A DNA stretch of 64,000 bases, taken from the NCBI GenBank assembly GCA_029204225.1, contig CM055092.1, positions 76,811,950 through 76,875,949 of the forward strand, read 5' to 3'. Shown here piece after piece: positions 57,184 to 64,000 of this stretch; within the stretch, counting starts at the first letter, position 1; each line of letters opens with the position of its first letter. This DNA comes from Diphasiastrum complanatum. Lineage: Eukaryota; Streptophyta; Lycopodiopsida; Lycopodiales; Lycopodiaceae. Below the pieces are notes generated by a model, which worked only from the letters and a program-made list of their open reading frames with translations, had not been told where the DNA came from and searched no databases. The position numbers and the translations under genes were made by a program.

Positions 57184-59998
57184 TGGTCACTTGAACTTGG
57201 GAAGCCTCAGTTTAATGAGAAAATTGGAGATGGTAACAGGATTGCCTACCATAGAAGATCACTTGAAATCAATGTGCGAATCTTGTGTATATGGGAAGCA
57301 GCATCGAGAGAAGTTCAATAAATGGGGTGTTGCAAGAGCAAAGAACATCCTGGATTTATTCCACACAGATTTATGCGGGCCTATGAGGACCATGTCCTTA
57401 GGTAAAGCCTTCTATTTCATGACCTTTATTGATGATATGTCACATAAGATGTGGATCTACTTCTTGAAGAAGAAATCAAATGCATTTGACAACTTCAAGA
57501 GCTTCAAAGCATTGGTCGAAAATCAGACAGATAGGAAGATCAAAGTCCTAAGATCAGATAGTGGAGGTGAGTACAAGTCTAATGACTTCAATGATCTTTG
57601 TGATCAATGTGAGATTAAAAGACAATTTACGCAAGCTCATACTCCTGCTCTCAATGGTGTAGCTCTGTGCAAGAAGTGAACGATTGTGAAAAGTGCCAGA
57701 TCTATGCTAGCTGAGATGAAACTACTAAAAGATTTTTGGTCAGAAGCATGCAGCACGGCAGTCTATCTTCAAAATAGAAGTCCTACTATTGTCATACCAA
57801 AGATAACACCTGAGGAAGCATTCACGAAGAAGAAGCCAAAGGTGAACCACTTGCGAATCTTTGGATGTAAGGCCTTTGTAGTTCCTAAGGACGAGCGACG
57901 TAAACTTGATGTAAAAGCTATCACGTGTATATTCCTAGGATATGATGATCGTGTGAAGGGCTATAGATGTTTTGATGTAGTGGAAAACAAAGTCCATATA
58001 AGTCGTGATGTTATCTTTGATGAATCCAAGATGTATGAAGACGAGGATGCTAAGAAGATAGAGACATTTAGTGGGAAAGATGGTATAGTGAGGATACCAC
58101 CTGATGATGATCCATTCATTGACCTTCCAAATGATGAAAAAGAGGATACATCTCAAGATACTACTACTCAACCTCAAGAGATAGGTTGGAGAGGTAGGGA
58201 CAAACCTTTTGGTGCAAGAAGGATTGAAGTTGCAGGTGACAAATGCAAGGAGAAGGATGTACCGTGGGATACATTTTCACCAGAAAGTCGATCACCTGAC
58301 AGGAAGCTCCCTAAGTGGTTTGAGAGATTGTTGGAGAGCCACAACATGGATGACTTTCTAAAATCATCTAGCTAGGGAGAGCTACGAAGATCAACAAGAG
58401 AGAAGACACAACCTGAAAGGTATGAAGCAAATTATGCTCTCTTATCTAGCATTATTCAAAGCAAAGAACCTTCGACTTATGGTGAAGCGAAGGATGATGA
58501 CATTTGGGTCAAGGCCATGGGAGAGGAGATGGAGTCAATTGCTAAGCATAACACATGGGACTTAGTAGGACCACCAGTTGGCAACAAACCCATTGGTTGC
58601 AAATGGGTATACAGGACTAAGTACCATGCAGATGGAAGTATACCAAAGCACAAGGCAAGATTGGTGATCAAAGGGTATGCACAAAGTAAAGGCATCGACT
58701 ATGAGGAGACCTTTGTGCCGGTTTGTAAGTGGAATACTCTACGTCTACTTGTTGCTTTAGCTTCACATTTTGGTTGGCATTTGCATCAGATGGATGTCAA
58801 ATTTGCTTTTCTAAATGGTGAGTTAGAAGAAGAAGTGTTCATGGATCAACCTGAAGGCTTTGTAGCAAAGGGACAGGAAAATTAAGTATGTCGCTTGAAG
58901 AAAGCGCTTTATGGTCTTAAACAGGCACCACGTGCGTGGTATAGCAGGATTGATGCCTACTTTCGTTCAAAGGGGATGGTGAGAACACATTCTGATCCAG
59001 ATCTATATGTCTTATGCTTTGATGGTATGGTTGCTTTGATTGCTCTTTATGTTGATGACTTGATTATTACGGAAAATAATCAAGAGATGATAGACATGAT
59101 CAAGAAAGACCTCATGGAACAATTTGAGATGACAGATCTCAGCCTGATGCATTATTGCCTTGGAGTAGAGGTGTGGCAAAAAGGACACAAAGTGGGTTTA
59201 ACACAGGTGAAGTATGTCAAAGAGTTGCTGCACAGGTTTAGGTTGCAGGATTGCAAACTAGTAAATACTCCTATTGAACCAGGTAAAAAGCTTTCTAAGC
59301 TTGATGAGTCACAGTCATTTGATGCTACGCTGTATAGACAGTTAGTAGGGAGCTTGATTTACCTTACCACGACTAGACCATATATATGTTATGTTGTTGG
59401 CATTGTAAGTCAATTTATGGCAGCACCTACGGAAACACATTGGAAGGTAGCTAAACGCATTTTGCGTTATGTGAAAGGCACTTCATATTATGGCTTAATT
59501 TACAGGAAGCATGATGGTTTACCTGAGTTGTGTGGCTATGTAGATGCGGATTGGGGAGGTGACTATGATGATCATAGATCCACCACAGGGAATGTATTTC
59601 AGGTTTGTGGTAGTTGCTTTTCCTGGTCTAGTAAAAAGCAAAGTAGAATTGCTCTATCCACCACAGAAGCAGAGTATAAGGCAATGTGTAGTGCAGCACA
59701 GGAAGCTATATGGTTGAGACAAATCTTGGAAGAAGTTGACATGAAGCAGAAAAATTCCACGACATTACATAGCGACAGTCAGAGTGGCATTCAGCTAGCA
59801 AAGAATCCAGTGTTCCATGCGAGAACTAGACACATTGAGATTCAGTATCACTTTATACGTGAGAGCCTGCTGAGTCGTGAAATTCATGTTGTTCATTGTA
59901 GCACAGAAGAACAACTAGATGATATTTTCATTAAGCCACTTGTTGGAGAAAAGTTTGATAAGTTTAGGTCAAAGCTTTATGTACTTAAAGTTTATTGA
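57184..59998 (+). pseudogene. Ty1/copia pol, 5'-truncated
   Basis: Starts abruptly at GHLNLGSLSLMRKL in the pre-integrase domain, with no gag or protease. CESCVYGKQHR completes the zinc region. The integrase core has FHTDLCGP and LRSDSGGEY, but the Glu block is NGVALCKK-stop (57676). The frame resumes 57686-58375 (FGCKAFVVPKDERRKLD, IFLGYDDRVKGYRCF), stops at 58372, continues 58517-58885 with RT (KWVYRTKYHADGSI, KARLVIKGYAQ, MDVKFAFLNGELEEEVFMDQPEGF), stops at 58883, and is then open for 367 codons with ALYGLKQAPRAWY, the catalytic YVDDLII, LVGSLIYLTTTRP, YVDADWGGD-DDHRSTTG and STTEAEYKAM of RNase H. Only a few disabling changes, so it is among the least decayed pol genes here. Confidence 0.9.
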
Positions 59999-60040
59999 CT
60001 TTAAAGCTATGTATATGACTGTATAAAAAGTAGACTCTAC

Positions 60041-60325
60041 TTTAAGGGAGAGAGTTAGAATTAAAGTAGAATCACTATGCTACTGTACTGTGAATCCTAT
60101 CAGTGGATAAGGATCAGTTGGCCTCGCCACGAGGCAAGTCGACGGGACATGCGTCCCGCCAACAACAACCTGGGTCATGCATGGGTTGCCTGAGTGAACA
60201 ACTATATGTACAGTGTAATTTCATTTTGAGAAACACAGTTGCTATGTGAGCTTGCTGTGGAAAGTGTTTTCTGTCTGTGTTACTGTGTAGCATGATTTAT
60301 ATTTCTGTGCAAAGCAAATTCTAAG
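60041..60325 (+). repeat. Polypurine tract and short 3' LTR (~272 bp)
   Basis: aagggagagag (60044-60053) is followed by gttagaatt, and the LTR ends aattctaag at 60325, an inverted repeat. Two perfect hairpins stand in it: gcctcg-cca-cgaggc (60121-60135) and cgggac-atgc-gtcccg (60143-60158). No 5' LTR partner exists because the element is truncated. Confidence 0.75.
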
Positions 60326-60740
60326 TTGGAGACCAATCTACCTTTGAGTTCTGCCAAGCTAAAAAATGTCAAATTTCCATGGTCCCCAGCCGTACTATTG
60401 AGTTCAAATCTGCACGTACTACTTTCAAACTTTGGAGCCTACCCACTATAAACTTTTTGGCTCTCTTGCCCTTGGAACTTTGGACTTTACTTGCACATCT
60501 CACATCTAACTGATAAAGAAGCAGAAATTTGCAAACTTGCTGCTCTAAATAGGAATACTTCACTTGAGACACCTGTCGCCTTTGACAATATCATTCGCAT
60601 GAACCTTTTTAAACCCTCTCGTTGCCCTTCTGAGCTGACCTGGGCTTGAGTTCGTGGACACTTTGACATCAGTTTCAATAGAATGAATATGCACCAGGCC
60701 AAAATCTAGAATTTGAAGAGACTCTTTTTGAAATGTAGAT
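60326..60740. other. Spacer, nothing assigned
   Basis: Coding-like but interrupted frames; it may be the decayed 5' part of the following RT gene. No domain seen. Confidence 0.3.
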
Positions 60741-62310
60741 GTGGTGACAAGTGCAAGATGGTTTGATCATGGTGTCTGGTTCATAATGAACAATCTTAGT
60801 AAGTTTTTCCCTTGTGCATCCTTGCAAAATCAGTTGAATGTGTTCTTCCTTTGGCTACACAAGCTTTCTAGGGACGTGGTCAAGTCACACATCACTTTTC
60901 TCTTTATATGCCAACACATGATTGATGCATCTATAGAGTTAGCCGCAAACCCCTCAGCCAAACTACTTGCCAATCTTGGTGATGCGAAAAACATCAGAGA
61001 AATCGAACGCCTACTCAAAAGACCAAGTTTCTCTACTCTCCAAGATAAATTCTTTAAAAGCTCTAATAAAAGGCCCAGTTCTTTCAACCTAAACAATCCT
61101 AGTTAAAAGAATGACGTTTACAAGTTACAAAAGTAAGGAGGGGCAAGGCAGTGCTGCAAAAGAAGATTTACCAATTAAGAAATTGAGTTTTTACAAGGAT
61201 TAACTGGCTCGCAGGATGACGAGGTTCTAGACAGAAGAACTCTCAGCATGCACAAGGACAAGGCAAAGATCTTTTTACATTTATGCTACTGCAATAGAAT
61301 GTTTGAGACAATTCATGTGAGACACTTTTACACACGTATTTTACATGTTGGACATCAAAAGTGAATGGTATTCTCCGTTTGATGTTTTCTACAATCTTGA
61401 AATTGAAAATCTGCCTTCATATTCTTGTGCTTCTCTGAAACGTTTCGAAAAGTTCATTTCAAAAAAATTTGATCATGTACTTACAATGGAATGCAATATA
61501 ATTAGAAGTATATACCTCAAAAAATTGTTAGAAAAAGGATTAATCATATTATGTTGCAACATATGTGCATTTACAGTGTGGCTAATGAACTTTATGATGG
61601 TTGGATTAAACTTATGAAGCTTTTACCTGAGTATGCAATGATGCATGATGATACAGTTTTGAAACATGCCGATATATGTCGACTTGCCGCTATTGGTGTA
61701 TTAAAAAGAAAAAAATGAATTCAAGGGAATATTGTTAGTTTACAGAAAAAGATTGATGCCCATAACGAACGACAATGGTTAATCAAGCATTTGTACATCA
61801 ATGGTTAATCAACCATTTGTACATCAATGGTATAGACAAAGCGCAACATAATCCATGTTTCATTTGTATTAATCTTGTCAGGACACTTGCAATTAAGAGG
61901 CTTGATAGTCAAGATTTTGAACCCTTTTCTGACTGATCAAATAATTTTGTGCATCACTTTAGAACATATAAAGGACACTTTCGAAAATAGAATACCTGAA
62001 GAGTTCATATATTCAAAAAAACTTCCCTACCTCTTATGCACTTTTAAAGCTCATAAAATCTCTTTCAGGTGGATCACAAATGCCCATGAGTGCTATTTTT
62101 TTGGACTTGCTAAATTCCTTATAGGAGTTCTTGGTATGCTGCATCCTTTCATTATGGAAGGTGCAGGCCTTAAGGCGAAAACATACAAGAGCTACCTAAA
62201 TGGGGATACCTTGGCAATGTGATTCCTCTATTGACTTCTATCTCAATATACCAAAGGAGATCTACTGCATAGAGGCCATGGATATTTCCAAATGTGTTGG
62301 GCACTTAGTG
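60741..62310 (+). pseudogene. N-terminal half of the unusual reverse transcriptase
   Basis: The 121-codon frame at 60741-61106 is unrecognised but upstream and collinear. Near 61345-61690: KRFEKFISKKFDHVL, ELYDGWIKLMKLLPEY and DICRLAAIGVLKR. Near 62000: KLPYLLCTFKAHKISFRWITNAHE, a fingers-type block (KxHKxxFRWITN), then in the next frame SSIDFYLNIPKEIYCIEAMDISKC, which I read as RT motif A (normally DITRCYExIP) broken right after the Cys at about 62305. These fit the same RT family as 50670-51060. Stops and shifts interrupt it; endonuclease or target-site features were not seen. Confidence 0.5.
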
Positions 62311-62389
62311 GGTCCCACCATTAAAGTACTACTGGCTAAGCTTACCAAATGGGCCCCACCACAATACATTGTACATGTAGAGCAATAAG

Positions 62390-62779
62390 TGTGAGGGCAC
62401 TAGCTTTCTGCGTGTATAAGCCCAACCCAATGAGCATGCAATTTGGTTTTGTAGAACTTGTAGAATTAGGAATAAGTGACTAGGGGCCTAAAACTCTAAA
62501 ATGACATTAGAGGACCTAAGTCAAGTTGTTAATAAAAAAGCTAAAAGGGCCCAAATTAGAACTCACATGAATCATGTGAGTGCCCTTGTGCTTTCTTAAG
62601 GAACCATTAGATTCATTTTGTGTTAGTTTAGGAGGCTTGGATTAGGATCCTTGCCATTGTAATTAACCAACAGGAAAAAGGGGCAAGGGCCATCCCCATC
62701 CATAAAAAGACACCCTTTGTACCATATTTTCATGTTCAGTAGGAGGAGATTATGCCCAAATGAGATTTGAACATCCTTG

Positions 62780-62869
<90 letters not shown>

Positions 62870-63140
62870 GTTTTTGCATTTTGTATTTGCTTTCTATTTG
62901 CTTCTTCTCTCTACTTGCATGTTGTTAATGATTTCTAAGAGAGTAGAGAGGATAGGATGTAAGCACCTCCCCCATTGTAATCTATTCTTCCTTCTCATGC
63001 TTGCAGTTAAAGTAGGGTGGATAGTTAGATGTGGTTAATCTAGGTGTGGTTAGAGTAGGATTTCCAAGCTAATTTCGCAAGGGAAGCACTATTCCCTTGG
63101 GAACAAATCTATGCGTGACAAGTGAACCAAGGCCGCTACA
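62390..63140 (+). repeat. 5' LTR of a Tat/Athila-like gypsy element
   Basis: Begins about tgtgagggcactagc and ends gccgctaca before attttttt and the Asp primer site. A TATA-like ccataaaaag is at ~62700, and an 86-bp (CT)n tract (62782-62867) lies downstream of it, in the transcribed leader. No second copy in the window, so the left border is inferred. Confidence 0.6.
62782..62867. repeat. (TC)43 microsatellite
   Basis: Uninterrupted tc run of 86 bases within the LTR. Confidence 0.95.
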
Positions 63141-63147
63141 ATTTTTT

Positions 63148-63226
63148 TGGTGCCATTGCCAGGGATCAAACCCGGGTCATCCACGTGACAGGGGAAATAC
63201 TCAACACTATACTATTCTACATTGAT
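63148..63226 (-). other. Primer-binding site extended to a full tRNA-Asp(GTC) complement
   Basis: The plus strand from tggtgccattgccagggatc is the usual Asp-tRNA primer site, seven bases after the LTR end. The match continues: on the minus strand 63226-63148 reads as a whole tRNA-Asp, with tagtatagt of the D arm, anticodon GTC (63187-63189), a T arm gacccgggtttgatccct and the terminal CCA. It has a short insertion in the D-arm side and several transitions. Plant tRNA genes do not encode CCA, so the source was probably mature tRNA copied during reverse transcription. It is not a functional tRNA gene: no T-run terminator and a poorly paired acceptor stem. Confidence 0.75.
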
Positions 63227-63341
63227 CATCAACCTTTGCTCTACCTAGTTAACAAAACCTACAACATAGATCACTAGATGGTTACTCTTGTTGTTCGAGT
63301 TTGATTTTTGAATAGTGGTATGCAAAGGCAAGTAACATTAT

Positions 63342-64000
63342 ATGGCAGATCATGTATCTCGTCCATATCAGCTGATTGTCAGCCAACTATATCGAAGAGG
63401 GGCGGATAATATCATTCATTGTTGTATCCTACCCCATGAGACAAGTCAGACCATGTCCCTCTCGCATGAAGCAATGGGAGGTGGACACTTTGCAGCAGAT
63501 GTAATAGTACGCAAGATTCTTAAATCCGACTGTTGGTGGCCAACAATGCACAAGGATAGTGAGGCATATATCAAGCAATGTGATGTATATCAGAGAGCGC
63601 GCAGACCAACAAAGACAAATTATGAGCCGTTACATCCTGTATTGGCTCAAGCGCCATTTGAGATTACATCAGCCCTATTCACCCAGCCACTCGCAGTACC
63701 CAAGTCCGATATATTATCATGGCTACAGATTATCTCACAAAGTGGGTTGAAGCCAAAGCAGTGCGCATAGCAGATGCTAGGTCCACCGCAAAGTTCCTTT
63801 ACAAAAATATCATTGTATGCTTCGGATGCCTAGTGGAGATAGTTAGTGATCGGGGAACTCACTTTGTCAACGAGACCATCAAGGTCTTATTAGAAGAGTT
63901 CTTTGTGATCCATCGTTTCAGCACGCCTTACTACCCAAGAGGCAATGGCCAAGCCAAATTTTCTAATAGGATTCTGTGCGCCATTTTGACAAAGACTGTG
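63342..64000 (+). pseudogene. Gypsy integrase, cut by the window end
   Basis: Integrase begins only ~115 bp after the primer site, so gag, protease, RT and RNase H are deleted. The zinc region reads LSHEAMGGGHFAADV and CDVYQRA, the second Cys being Tyr. The core continues with WWPTMHKDSEAYI; the first Asp region is lost in a shift near 63690; ATDYLTKWVEAKAV, IVSDRGTHFV (second Asp) and GNGQAKFSNR follow, where Glu of GQAE is Lys. It runs off at 64000. Confidence 0.85.

Noticed and set aside
63148-63226. Functional tRNA-Asp gene on the minus strand
   Set aside because: Encoded CCA, mispaired acceptor stem, an insertion in the D-arm side, no T-run terminator, and exact placement at an LTR primer site argue for a copied primer.

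Overview
The window looks like transposon-dense nuclear DNA of a land plant, most likely a seed-free one (fern, lycophyte or bryophyte). The clues are AT-rich sequence with spliceosomal introns, many decayed Ty1/copia and Ty3/gypsy retrotransposons with initiator-Met or Asp primer sites, chromodomain gypsy elements, a hAT relic, long (GA)n/(CT)n tracts, and a plant-type DUF1365 gene end. The species assignment is inference. Only one ordinary host gene is recognisable: the last two exons of a DUF1365-family protein (2142-3503). Most coding sequence in the window carries stops or frameshifts.

Layout. 0-6.5 kb: repeats, the DUF1365 exons, then copia and gypsy scraps. 6.5-15.1 kb: a minus-strand copia element split by a plus-strand copia (7823-13353) with recognisable LTRs; its RT region has been replaced by unrelated sequence. 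15.1-22.4 kb: a plus-strand gypsy pol interrupted by a complete 4.28-kb LTR element (15372-19652) with 833-bp LTRs and an ATGAC target duplication, but no pol. 22.6-26.0 kb: hAT transposase relic, then another gypsy relic. 26.4-34.1 kb: microsatellite, minus-strand copia scrap, and a copia (27134-34088) with an insertion in its 5' LTR, a triplicated primer-site region and a 401-bp tandem triplication. 34.1-37.4 kb: minus-strand gypsy end (same family as 4.5-5.1 kb), unassigned DNA and a copia RT scrap.

37.5-46.9 kb is the most unusual region. A minus-strand gene (41315-39365) fuses a histone H3 domain, starting MARTK, to a disordered linker and a split-exon Ulp1/C48 SUMO-protease domain. Divergent from it is a multi-exon plus-strand gene (42220-46392) that resembles a widespread but, to me, unnamed class of transposase-like proteins. 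The two share a 0.9-kb intergenic region with a motif repeated in both orientations and an 80-bp tandem repeat. Unidentified coding-like regions lie on both outer sides. I infer a decayed multi-gene DNA transposon that captured a histone; its termini were not found.

47-57 kb: a pair of ~540-bp inverted repeats carrying a TATA box and first-exon-like segment, tandem repeats, a large (GA)n tract, a fragment of an unusual reverse transcriptase, a copia 3' end, a second copy of the split minus-strand copia family, and a duplicated 488-bp promoter/first-exon unit. 57.2-60.3 kb: a 5'-truncated but otherwise nearly open copia pol with 3' LTR. 60.7-62.3 kb: the N-terminal half of the same unusual RT family. 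62.4-64 kb: a gypsy (Tat/Athila-like) 5' LTR, a primer site extended to a complement of an entire CCA-tailed tRNA-Asp, and an integrase cut by the window edge.
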